A program made the translations under genes and the position numbers. Positions 18,287 through 25,422 of a DNA stretch of 41,151 bases are shown here, piece after piece. Each line of letters begins with the position of its first letter. The first letter of the stretch is position 1. Below the pieces are notes generated by a model, which saw only the letters and a list, made by a program, of their open reading frames with translations, was not told the origin of the DNA and did no database searches. This DNA comes from an uncultured Spirochaetales bacterium (lineage in GTDB: Bacteria > Spirochaetota > Spirochaetia > Sphaerochaetales > Sphaerochaetaceae): assembly GCA_944393005.1 (NCBI GenBank), contig CALXYO010000015.1, positions 1 to 41,151 on the forward strand, in the 5' to 3' direction.

Positions 18287-19066
18287 ATGGAAGATTTTGA
18301 AAAAATGGTTGTCCTCATCGATGCGGACAACACACAGCTCAGCAAACTTGAGGAAGTACTGCATGAGGTTTCGACCTATGGCAGGATCATAGTCAAGAAA
18401 GCCTACGGTAACTTTACCAAGACCAACCTCCACAAGTGGGAGGGTAAAATAAAAAGCCTTGCAATCAAGGCCGAGCAGCAGTTTGACTATGTTGCAGGAA
18501 AGAATACCACCGACATAGCAATGGTGATTGACGCGATGGACCTGCTCCACACCGGCATGTATGATGCCGTTGTGCTTGTCAGCAGTGATTCCGATTTCAC
18601 GCCCCTCGCCGTAAGACTCAGGGAAAGCGGAATGTATGTCATAGGAGTCGGTGAGAAAAAGACCCCGGAGGCTTTCTGCAATGCCTGTGATGACTTCATC
18701 TATCTTGAGTACCTCACAAGCACGAAGAATGATGAACAGAAGAATGAAAAGGAAAAAGCGCAGCCTGCAGCTACAGGAAAGAAAAAGAACATAACACCTG
18801 CTGCGGATGCCGATATAAATGAAATACATGCACTTCTCCGCATAGCATACGGAAAGTATGTCGAGGATGAGGATGATTACGTGAATATCAGCAGTGCCGG
18901 CATCTACATAAAACGAGTCAAACCTGAGTTCAGTCCCCTCGCCTACGGCTATTCAAAGCTGTCCGAGCTCATAAAGGATTATCCTCAGCTGTATGAGATA
19001 AAGCGCGTCTCAGGTGACAGAAGATCATCAGGCTACGCCTACCGCTGCCGCTCGCGTTCCATCTAG
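18287..19066 (+). CDS. NYN-domain nuclease with C-terminal OST-HTH/LOTUS domain
   Basis: About 259 residues. The start at 18287 is preferred to the ATG at 18272 because an AAAAGGA ribosome site sits properly before it. The N-terminal NYN (PIN-like) domain shows MVVLIDADNTQLSKL, TTDIAMVIDAMDLL and LVSSDSDFTPLAVRLRE, the acidic residues that bind metal for RNA cleavage. A Lys-rich linker leads to a C-terminal OST-HTH/LOTUS-like domain (NISSAGIYIKRVKPEFSPL, YGYSKLSELIKDYPQLYEI). LabA/DUF88 proteins of this layout are probable RNases. It overlaps the convergent yhhN-type gene by 4 bases at the 3' end. Confidence 0.87.
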   Translation: MEDFEKMVVLIDADNTQLSKLEEVLHEVSTYGRIIVKKAYGNFTKTNLHKWEGKIKSLAIKAEQQFDYVAGKNTTDIAMVIDAMDLLHTGMYDAVVLVSSDSDFTPLAVRLRESGMYVIGVGEKKTPEAFCNACDDFIYLEYLTSTKNDEQKNEKEKAQPAATGKKKNITPAADADINEIHALLRIAYGKYVEDEDDYVNISSAGIYIKRVKPEFSPLAYGYSKLSELIKDYPQLYEIKRVSGDRRSSGYAYRCRSRSI

Positions 19067-19737
19067 GCGTTGATGCACCAGAGGGAAAGCACCAGGAGAA
19101 CATTTGCCAGCACATATGTCAGCATTATCGTGAAATCCGATGTGTTGCCGTGTCCGATCATATTGTAGGCAATGCGGGTGTCCGAATATGCGAAAACCGT
19201 GACACCGGCAAGTGCCAGCAGTGATGAATATACATGATCAAATGAAAAGACAGATGCCATTCCGCATGCGAAGAGGAGGAGCATAAGGCCGTAAACGATA
19301 TAGCCGGCGGCAAGAGCCGGCTTCTTCGACATGACCCTGCGGCAATACTGTGCGAAAAGCACCCCGTATACGATGAGTCCTGCGGCAAGCGTCATATACG
19401 AAAAACCGAAATGGCTGAAATATATGATATAGAAGACGTGTCCGACCATGAATGAAATCACACCGATGTAGAAAAATATTTCATTCTTGAAAACAAGGAA
19501 CAGATCGCCCAGTGTATAGAACAGGGCTATGAAATATATCAGGTCCGCACCGGCAAGCGGACGGTCGAACGCAAATGATGCAAGATACAGAGTCAGATAA
19601 AGAGAGGGCATCAGCACAATCTTCGACAGTGCGCCCTTAAGGTCTTCCCCTCTCTGCACAGCCTTGTGCTTCTGAATATAGAGATGAATGATGCTGTCAG
19701 CAATGAATACCGTCAGTGAAACAAAAAATGCCGTCAT
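19063..19737 (-). CDS. YhhN/TMEM86-family lysoplasmalogenase
   Basis: 224 residues, about eight membrane spans. The family signature includes LSKIVLMPSLYLTLYL, YTLGDLFLVFKNEIFFYIGVISFMVGHVFY (condensed here; the GDLFL acid and the GHVFY histidine are conserved), and a late SDTRIAYN. Members cleave the vinyl-ether bond of lysoplasmalogens, fitting an anaerobe with plasmalogen lipids. The ATG is preceded by TGCTAGAAT ending 6 bases upstream and no ribosome site, pointing to a leaderless message. Confidence 0.85.
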   Translation of the reverse strand: MTAFFVSLTVFIADSIIHLYIQKHKAVQRGEDLKGALSKIVLMPSLYLTLYLASFAFDRPLAGADLIYFIALFYTLGDLFLVFKNEIFFYIGVISFMVGHVFYIIYFSHFGFSYMTLAAGLIVYGVLFAQYCRRVMSKKPALAAGYIVYGLMLLLFACGMASVFSFDHVYSSLLALAGVTVFAYSDTRIAYNMIGHGNTSDFTIMLTYVLANVLLVLSLWCINA

Positions 19738-19743
19738 GACTGT

Positions 19744-19752
19744 ATTCTAGCA
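19744..19752 (-). promoter_or_regulatory. Extended -10 box of the lysoplasmalogenase gene
   Basis: Minus-strand TGCTAGAAT, identical to the box before topB, ends 6 bases before the ATG at 19737. No convincing -35 hexamer is seen. It implies transcription from about the first base of the start codon. Confidence 0.4.
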
Positions 19753-19780
19753 TACAAGCTGCATTGATTCATACCTGAAA

Positions 19781-19975
19781 CTACGCACTTTCCCATCCAG
19801 ATGATGAGCCTGCTGATTCCACGGAAGAACTTTTCCTGACAGAAAACGGAAAAAGTCCTGAAAACACGGCCTCAATTTCATCATCTGTCAGCTCATATGC
19901 CGGTTTGAAAGTTTCAAGAAAGCCATCCGGAATTTCATCTCTGCCGTTCGTTATAGGAATGTTGCGAAAAACCAT
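19781..19975 (-). CDS. Small hypothetical protein or gene remnant
   Basis: A 64-residue frame beginning MVFRNIPITNGRDEIPDGFL, acidic in the middle (YELTDDEIEAVFSG) and ending in a Ser-rich tail. No ribosome site is visible and I do not recognise it. It stands alone near the left edge of the mobile element, so it may be the truncated end of a larger gene. The rest of 19976-20258 holds no gene: it is AT-rich sequence leading to the stranded tRNA terminator. Confidence 0.3.
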   Translation of the reverse strand: MVFRNIPITNGRDEIPDGFLETFKPAYELTDDEIEAVFSGLFPFSVRKSSSVESAGSSSGWESA

Positions 19976-20214
19976 TGGTTGTGGGAGCAGTAAGTGCAAA
20001 GTACGCAGATTACGAAATGGCAGTTTTCTACATAATACGCATGTTTAATCTACAGCAAAAACAGCAAGGCATACAATCTTCATATCACTATTGTTTTAAT
20101 ACCATATAAGTTTTAATTTCAAACTCAATAGGACCAACTCAAATACTGTATTGGTTTTCACAAAAATATCGGCCCATTTTCTGCCATTGGATTTTCCGGC
20201 AATGTGTAAATATG

Positions 20215-20253
20215 AAAAAACCTGACCAATTCTTTTTTGAAGAATCAATCAGG
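20215..20253 (-). terminator. Stranded original tRNA-Gly terminator
   Basis: Read on the minus strand, CCTGA/TCAGG and ATTCTT/AAGAAT arms form one hairpin followed by TTTTTT. It lies just 6 bases beyond the displaced copy of the tRNA-Gly 3' end (20259-20278), exactly where the terminator of that tRNA should be. Integration of the element has moved it about 11.6 kb from the working tRNA. Confidence 0.7.
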
Positions 20254-20258
20254 CTTCA

Positions 20259-20278
20259 AGCGAAAGACGGGACTTGAA
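20259..20278. repeat. attL: displaced tRNA-Gly 3' end
   Basis: Twenty bases identical to the 3'-terminal 20 bases of tRNA-Gly including the discriminator position (31856-31875). Flanking bases differ on both sides. It is followed to the left by the stranded terminator, so the polarity fits integration into a tRNA gene read right to left. Confidence 0.85.
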
Positions 20279-20300
20279 AATGTTGGAGCGAGTATCATTA

Positions 20301-20414
20301 ATGAGTATCTATGAGTATATTTATTTCTCATATAAATACTTAGCAAGCATCAATACTCATAAATACGCATCAATAATCATCTATGGTTACTATGAAAATG
20401 CAATTTTTTTGCAA
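20301..20414. repeat. Left-end arm-type repeats of IME1
   Basis: Several short repeats cluster here: ATGAGTAT at 20301 and 20311 (period 10) with its inverse ATACTCAT at 20353; GCATCAATACTCAT at 20347 and GCATCAATAATCAT at 20367 (period 20, one mismatch); and TGCAATTTTTTTGCAA at 20399-20414, which recurs at 31774-31789. Helical spacing beside attL is what integrase and excisionase arm sites look like. The 20279-20501 interval otherwise has no gene. Confidence 0.55.
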
Positions 20415-20501
20415 TAAATTGGAAAAGTTCCCAGTCGAATATAAATGTTACATTAAGCTAACTACTCCAGAAAACTGAAGTAGTTAGCATTTGAAATAAG
20501 T

Positions 20502-21188
20502 TTATGCTGCTATTTTCCTTGCTGGAAGTTCCTGCAGCTTTATTGTCGGCAATATTTCTCTGAGAGTCTGAATCTGTTCTTCAGAAAAAGATCTTCCAAA
20601 GTAGAATGATGATATCTCATCATTAAGATCGTAATATTTGATTCTCCTTCTGTTCAGAGCTCTTTTGAGGGTATTGGCATTCCATCCAGGAAGGTAGAAA
20701 TGAACCTCAGGTCTGTTCCTCCTCTTCATCATAACTTTATCGAGAGCAGGAATAAGATATCTCCTTACTGAGGAGTTTCCAATCGATATTGCATTAATTC
20801 CATGGGAATTGAGTTTGAGAGCTGCAAGGAAATCAGGAACGATGATGAGAGGGGCTTCTGTATAGAGAGCATTCGGATTGAAGATTTCCATTTTATCACA
20901 GTAAAACGGACTTGAGACGAATCCTTCTTTTCCCTCTTCAATCTTCCTGTTCCTAAGAAGAAGCTGTCCATCCTCTGCACGCCCCAGCATGGCGACAAGA
21001 CCTGAGAACCTGTATGAACCGTCGGAATGTTTCTTTGCAAGCTCAAGATTCTTGACATATCCTATCTCATCCTTTATTGGGGACGGAAGAGAGTCATATG
21101 CTATTCCAGAGCTTTTAAGCATGGATGAAAGAAGTGTTACGTTTTCTGTGCTATGAAATGTTGTTCTGATTTTTTCTGTGTTTGTCAT
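20502..21188 (-). CDS. Probable TOPRIM-fold protein with missing catalytic acids (primase-like)
   Basis: 228 residues. The layout resembles the TOPRIM part of element-encoded primases: FSGLVAMLGRAEDGQLLLRN, then LIIVPDFLAALKLNSHGINAISIG, where primases have VEGEfDALsl-aGi-aval-G, then HFYLPGWNANTLKRAL, where D-x-D-x-AG is expected. The key Glu and Asp positions read Pro or Gly here, so nuclease or primase activity is doubtful. It is the last gene of a minus-strand set below the AAA+ ATPase. A replication, structural or decoy role is possible. The fold assignment is by pattern only. Confidence 0.6.
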   Translation of the reverse strand: MTNTEKIRTTFHSTENVTLLSSMLKSSGIAYDSLPSPIKDEIGYVKNLELAKKHSDGSYRFSGLVAMLGRAEDGQLLLRNRKIEEGKEGFVSSPFYCDKMEIFNPNALYTEAPLIIVPDFLAALKLNSHGINAISIGNSSVRRYLIPALDKVMMKRRNRPEVHFYLPGWNANTLKRALNRRRIKYYDLNDEISSFYFGRSFSEEQIQTLREILPTIKLQELPARKIAA

Positions 21189-21214
21189 AATGTGTCCTTT
21201 TGGTGATTAATTAG

Positions 21215-21230
21215 CCCCGCACAAGCGGGG
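21215..21230. other. Intercistronic GC hairpin
   Basis: CCCCGC (21215-21220) and GCGGGG (21225-21230) form a 6-bp all-GC stem around a 4-base loop, between the 141-codon gene and the TOPRIM-like gene. No T-run follows on the minus strand. It may stabilise the upstream message or lower expression of the last gene. Confidence 0.4.
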
Positions 21231-21245
21231 TGTGTAGTTTATCGA

Positions 21246-21635
21246 TTAAAATGGAAGCCATGGAAGACTGATGGTGAAATCGATTTCTTCCACCATCGTA
21301 TTACCGAACTCGGTTTCAGATGAAATCTGAATTTTCCAAGTACCTTTCAGTTCATCCACCATGAGGAAGAGAACACCGGTCATATCATCACCAAGTGCGA
21401 AAACCGGATTCGCTTCGCTAGTGACAAATGGCTTCGTTCTGGTGTCTGCTTCGATTGCTGCCGTATAACTATCTGCGATTTCTTTGTCCCCGTTATCGTT
21501 TTTCTTAATAAGGGCAAAAGTGATCATGGTCATACCTTTCTCATCTTTTTCAAGATAAACATAAACGGCCTTGTTGCTTTCTCCGATTCTCTGTGAGAAA
21601 AACACAAAAGAAGGATTGAATGTTTTTGTTCCCAT
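21246..21635 (-). CDS. Hypothetical element protein
   Basis: The start at 21635 (MGTKTFNPSFVFFSQRIGES) is chosen because AAGGAG lies 8 bases upstream; a longer frame to 21671 lacks one. The 129-residue product looks all-beta (AVYVYLEKDEKGMTMITFAL, GTWKIQISSETEFG, MVEEIDFTISLPWLPF), soluble, without a signal peptide. No family is recognised. It lies between the AAA+ ATPase and the TOPRIM-like gene and is probably part of that set. The gap 21636-21849 before it holds no gene. Confidence 0.65.
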   Translation of the reverse strand: MGTKTFNPSFVFFSQRIGESNKAVYVYLEKDEKGMTMITFALIKKNDNGDKEIADSYTAAIEADTRTKPFVTSEANPVFALGDDMTGVLFLMVDELKGTWKIQISSETEFGNTMVEEIDFTISLPWLPF

Positions 21636-21849
21636 TTTTATATCTCCTTGGGAAATCAAGAATTCAGACACTATCTGTGTCGTTTTGTATATGTAATCGG
21701 GATAATCCCTGGTTGTTTTAAAATGGATATGGAGAGTCAGAAAAAGTCAGGCTCTCCATATCGGAAGTTCTATGACAACAACATCAACATTTGAATGTTT
21801 TTTGATTTCATCATTTATTTAGAGCGCCGAAGGTGCTTTAAATATTCTT

Positions 21850-23628
21850 TTAATGAAAACCAATCATCTTTTTATCATTTTTACCCTCATACCCTCTTGC
21901 GAGAGCTGTATCATATAGGGAATCGATGATGAATTTATCTGTGATATCTTCCTTTTCCATGTAATCGATGACCTCCTTGAGATTTGAAAAATCTCCAGGT
22001 CCGATTGCTTCTGTCTCGCATATCATATCGATATCTTTTTCCCTGAAGTGGATATCATGGAAATATGAAGAGAAGAGTTTCCTTATACCCGTCGCCTTCG
22101 GATATTTGAATTCAATAGCTCTATGGAATCTCCTTATAAAAGATGATTCAAGAAACTCATTATGATTCGTTGTACAAATCATAATTCCTGAGAAACGCTC
22201 CATTTCAACAAGGAAGCAGTTTGTCAGATCGTTGTAAGACCTGCTCCCGCTGGATGTACCGTCAATCTTCTTTGCCAAGTAGGACTCTGCTTCATCGAAA
22301 AGCAGTATGGAGTGTGTTATTTCCGCCTCCCTGAAAGCAGAACTTACAGCTGCCTCACTTTCTCCTATATATTTCAGTATTATGTCTGATGGGCGGCGGA
22401 CCATGAGTTTAAGGCCGAGAATTTCAGCAAGGTGATAAGCGAAGGCAGATTTGCCTGTTCCCGATCCGGCTCCGTAAGCCAGGATTCTCAGAGGAGTCCT
22501 TCTTTCCTTTGCTTTTTCAGCCATTTTCTCTACGACGGATAGCGGCATGCTCGTATTCAGTATCGATAAATCGTAGTACCCGGATCTGACAGCACTGCTT
22601 TTCATCGTGTCTTCGGAAATTTCAACCTTGGAAGCTTCTTCAAGCAACCTTTCAAGAGATTTCCAATCTTTTTTTTGCACAATATGATTTATCAGCACTT
22701 TTTCATTGCAAAGAGAAGCCGCATTGATTCCAGCATTTTCAATTATACGTAGGAATTCCTCATTACTGTTGAAGTATTTGGCTGCAACATTCTTCAGTCC
22801 ATCTCCCGAAAGAGGAACAGCTTTGAATGAAATATAAGGAATTGTAAGGATCCGAGGAAAACCATTCTCTGTGTTTTCATCGTCGGATTCTGATTTAGCA
22901 CTCCTAAGGATACCGAATCTCAATCCAAGCTTCTTACATATCTGGATGAAGTATTTATCATCTTCAGGAAGGGAAAAATCGAATAGAACTATTCCTCTTT
23001 TGTGATATGCCTGAAGTGCCGCCTTGATGTAGTAGTAGGATGTGTTTCCCCCTGTTTCCTTTAAGATGAAGCATGGAATATCCTCTTTTTCGACAAGGCA
23101 TTTGACAATTTCCGTATTGAAGAACTCGATAAAGAAATCGATTTTCAAACAGAGCGCGGATTTTGATTCCATCGCATGTCTCATCACTCTTATCGTCTCT
23201 TCATCGGTCTTATAGAAAAGCGATGCTGCTCTCACATATTCAGGAATCTCAATCTCATCCTCATCGTACTTCAGAGCTCTTTCCTTCCAAAAGTATTCAA
23301 TCCACGCAGGGGCCTCCGAAGGTTTTTTATTGGGAAAAACCAAAGCGAAGATCTCGTCGATTGTTGGAATGATTTCAGGATCATCTTCATCTACACCGAC
23401 AGAGAAGAGCGTCTGACGGATATTCCTTCTTGTTATCGATTCCGACTTAGATGCAAGATCTCTTATTATAGTCAATACGAGCGCTTCTAAGTCTGTTAAA
23501 GGAAAACAGGAGGTAAGGTTCTTTGCTGAATTGATGATATGTCTTTCATCAAAACCGATACATTTGTCTACGTTGGATAATATATTTTGTCTCATACCCC
23601 CTACTGAAGGCGCAGAATGCGCATTCAT
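21850..23628 (-). CDS. AAA+ ATPase with degenerate first ATPase domain
   Basis: 592 residues. The C-terminal AAA+ module is intact: Walker A GAGSGTGKS at 386-394, a pore-loop-like LKYIGESEAAV, Walker B ILLFDE at 441-446, sensor 1 TTN at 486-488, and Arg-finger candidates R499/R500, like FtsH or spastin-type AAA proteins. Residues about 185-245 (ILKETGGNTSYYYIKAAL, RGIVLFDFSLPEDDK) look like a second ATPase domain whose P-loop is lost. Start alternatives are 23628 and 23595 (MRQNILSN). It follows the XRE regulator by 21 bases. Remodelling a partner protein or DNA complex is likely; whether for replication or defence is unknown. Confidence 0.8.
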   Translation of the reverse strand: MNAHSAPSVGGMRQNILSNVDKCIGFDERHIINSAKNLTSCFPLTDLEALVLTIIRDLASKSESITRRNIRQTLFSVGVDEDDPEIIPTIDEIFALVFPNKKPSEAPAWIEYFWKERALKYDEDEIEIPEYVRAASLFYKTDEETIRVMRHAMESKSALCLKIDFFIEFFNTEIVKCLVEKEDIPCFILKETGGNTSYYYIKAALQAYHKRGIVLFDFSLPEDDKYFIQICKKLGLRFGILRSAKSESDDENTENGFPRILTIPYISFKAVPLSGDGLKNVAAKYFNSNEEFLRIIENAGINAASLCNEKVLINHIVQKKDWKSLERLLEEASKVEISEDTMKSSAVRSGYYDLSILNTSMPLSVVEKMAEKAKERRTPLRILAYGAGSGTGKSAFAYHLAEILGLKLMVRRPSDIILKYIGESEAAVSSAFREAEITHSILLFDEAESYLAKKIDGTSSGSRSYNDLTNCFLVEMERFSGIMICTTNHNEFLESSFIRRFHRAIEFKYPKATGIRKLFSSYFHDIHFREKDIDMICETEAIGPGDFSNLKEVIDYMEKEDITDKFIIDSLYDTALARGYEGKNDKKMIGFH

Positions 23629-23649
23629 ATCATTTCAGTAAAGGTCAAA

Positions 23650-23937
23650 TCACATCCACTTCTCGATTATTTCCAAGGCTTTTGCCTTATCCAACTCTCT
23701 TTCCTTTTTATTATCCAAGGCTAAGCCGATTACTGTTTCAGGAGGAGTATCCAAAGCATCGCAAATCTTTAAAAACGTAGACAGGGTAGGTATTCTCTGC
23801 CCGTTTTCCATTTGGGAAATCATCGTCTGCGAAACACCTGATGTAAGAGATAAGTCCAGCTGACTCATCCTTTTAGACTCCCTCATTTTTCTCAATCTCT
23901 CTATGATTGCTTCAACAGACTTATCTACATCACTCAT
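23650..23937 (-). CDS. XRE-family transcriptional regulator
   Basis: 95 residues. The helix-turn-helix covers about residues 15-70: MRESKRMSQLDLSLTSGVSQ, TMISQMENGQRIPTLSTFLKI, the Cro/C1 pattern. A short charged tail ends in ALEIIEKWM. It heads the minus-strand set with the AAA+ ATPase. The palindrome ATTGCTATAGCAAT at 23994-24007 just upstream is a likely operator, so it probably represses its own operon. Confidence 0.85.
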   Translation of the reverse strand: MSDVDKSVEAIIERLRKMRESKRMSQLDLSLTSGVSQTMISQMENGQRIPTLSTFLKICDALDTPPETVIGLALDNKKERELDKAKALEIIEKWM

Positions 23938-23993
23938 GATTAAATTTTCAAGTGATGGAAAATATCAATTCAATTATGTATAGAAATATTGAA

Positions 23994-24007
23994 ATTGCTA
24001 TAGCAAT
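23994..24007. promoter_or_regulatory. Palindromic operator candidate
   Basis: ATTGCTATAGCAAT is a perfect 14-bp palindrome in the divergent interval between the XRE gene and the lipoprotein gene, placed to control both. Confidence 0.45.
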
Positions 24008-24051
24008 AAAATATCATAAATACAAAATCACCAACAAAGGAGAAAAACCTC

Positions 24052-24489
24052 ATGAAGAAAATCATCATCGCGCTTCTGTGCGCATTCACGCTTTTCGCAT
24101 TCGCATCCTGCTCAGGCGACACCCCGGCACCCGATACGGGCACGGACACCGCGCGCTGGGACACGGTCCCGGAGGAGCTCCGCGGCACCTGGGAGTACTC
24201 CCTCGGCGAGGGCTATCCCACCCAGAGCTATGTCATCACGGCGGACAACATCGTCTTCTACTCCAGCCAGGATGCCGAGGGGTTCAGCCTGAGGCAGGAT
24301 ATATATGAAGGGGCAGATGGTTCACGTTTTGACGATTATGCGATTCTGAACGCCAGCGACCATAGTTTCGCATACAGGTTCCACTTCCCTACAGCGGAGA
24401 ATCCGAAGGAGATCGAGGTCGATACATACACCCCTGGTGTCAAGGACCCTGCGACACTGACATTCACCAAGGTGGATACTGCTGAGTGA
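24052..24489 (+). CDS. Small lipoprotein with sharply higher GC first half
   Basis: 145 residues. Signal peptide MKKIIIALLCAFTLFAFASC with lipid-modified Cys20, then a Pro/Thr/Asp linker and a domain with VPEELRGTWEYSLG and a lipocalin-like strand pattern (SYVITADNIVFYS, HSFAYRFHFPTAENP, DPATLTFTKVD). Similar GTWE small lipoproteins are common in gut spirochaetes. The first ~240 bases are very GC-rich and change abruptly to average composition near 24300, inside an AT-rich element. An AAAGGAG ribosome site lies upstream, and a UUCG-loop terminator ends it. Confidence 0.8.
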   Translation: MKKIIIALLCAFTLFAFASCSGDTPAPDTGTDTARWDTVPEELRGTWEYSLGEGYPTQSYVITADNIVFYSSQDAEGFSLRQDIYEGADGSRFDDYAILNASDHSFAYRFHFPTAENPKEIEVDTYTPGVKDPATLTFTKVDTAE

Positions 24490-24514
24490 TTCTCTCCTCC
24501 AAGATGATAGATCT

Positions 24515-24540
24515 GGGCTGGCCTTCGGGTCAGCCCTTTT
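24515..24540 (+). terminator. Terminator with UUCG tetraloop
   Basis: GGGCTGGCC (24515-24523) pairs with GGTCAGCCC (24528-24536) around a TTCG loop, followed by TTTT. It closes the lipoprotein gene and faces the convergent small gene. Confidence 0.85.
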
Positions 24541-24541
24541 C

Positions 24542-24790
24542 TCATGTCAGATGAATCCCGTATCGGGCAAGAAGCGCCTTCCCCTTCTCGTAAGTCATCT
24601 TCCTGTCGATCACATGCCCTTTGATATTGCTTTCAAGGAGTTCCACGTACTGATCGAAGAGCGCATCCCTCTTTCCTTCCTCCGCGAGCATCTCCAGCAT
24701 GTCCACGTCCGCCTGGATGCTCTTCGGAAGCCCTTCCGGCACCGGATGATCCTCATCGATGAAGAAGAATGGAGACCTGTCATCTGTCAT
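24542..24790 (-). CDS. Small acidic hypothetical protein
   Basis: The start at 24790 (MTDDRSPFFFIDEDHPVPEG) follows a GGAGGT ribosome site; the longer frame to 24853 does not. The 82-residue product is helical and acidic (LPKSIQADVDMLEMLAEEGK, RDALFDQYVELLESNIKGHV), no signal peptide, no known family. A long plus-strand frame overlaps it but lacks coding character. It may be a regulator or antitoxin-like partner; that is a guess. Confidence 0.6.
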   Translation of the reverse strand: MTDDRSPFFFIDEDHPVPEGLPKSIQADVDMLEMLAEEGKRDALFDQYVELLESNIKGHVIDRKMTYEKGKALLARYGIHLT

Positions 24791-24975
24791 AATACCTCCG
24801 CAGCAAGATTCACAATCGGTATGTTCATGAAAGCCTTCTCCATGGATAATCATATGCCATTGTTATATATAATGGAAGACAACCTGGGCATACAGGAGAC
24901 TGCAGTCTGTACCGCAATCCTCCGTATGCCCTTCTTCGAGCAGCTTTACCTGTCAGCTGCTCTGGTGTTCATCGA

Positions 24976-25392
24976 TCACTGTCCGAACGGGAACACGAGG
25001 AGGTTCATCGACGTGTACTCCTCTCCATTCGTTGTCCTGAACCTCACTGAAACAAGATCTCCTGAACCAATGTCTGCAGGGGTCTCTTTACTCTGGAACT
25101 CCCAGTTTGCGCTTGTATCGTCGCAGCTGGCTGATCCATAAGCTACCTGCTTACCGTTCGCATATATCCAGTTCTGGACGATCTTCCCCTTTTCATCGAC
25201 CCATCCCTTGCTTCCATAGCCGTTGACGTAGGCAATAGGCCTTGATGTTGTAATCATAGGGTCATCAACACCTTCCCCGAGCCTCATCTTAGCCGTGACG
25301 TCTATGGTTACTCGCCTGGACCAGTCCGCGTCGTAATATGCTTCCACTAATACCCCAAAGGCTGTTCTCTTCTCTGATTCTTTATAAAACAT
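24976..25392 (-). CDS. Hypothetical protein
   Basis: 138 residues, mostly beta by appearance (FGVLVEAYYDADWSRRVTID, WVDEKGKIVQNWIYANGKQ, GDLVSVRFRTTNGEEYTSMN). No signal peptide, membrane span or recognised family. It lies 30 bases beyond the relaxase gene on the same strand, at the end of the mobilization operon, with only a weak AGGT ribosome site. Bases 24791-24975 between it and the next gene hold nothing convincing. Confidence 0.55.
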   Translation of the reverse strand: MFYKESEKRTAFGVLVEAYYDADWSRRVTIDVTAKMRLGEGVDDPMITTSRPIAYVNGYGSKGWVDEKGKIVQNWIYANGKQVAYGSASCDDTSANWEFQSKETPADIGSGDLVSVRFRTTNGEEYTSMNLLVFPFGQ

Positions 25393-25422
25393 TATTGAAG
25401 TACCTGTAAAATTTGTAGTATT

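Noticed and set aside
20281..20420. Short repeats considered as a CRISPR array
   Set aside because: Units are 8-16 bases, imperfect and unevenly spaced, with no repeat-spacer regularity and no cas genes; arm-type recombinase sites fit better.
24551..25141. 196-codon plus-strand frame over two minus-strand genes
   Set aside because: It overlaps two better frames (one with a clear ribosome site), has no ribosome site of its own and no recognisable protein features; a shadow frame.
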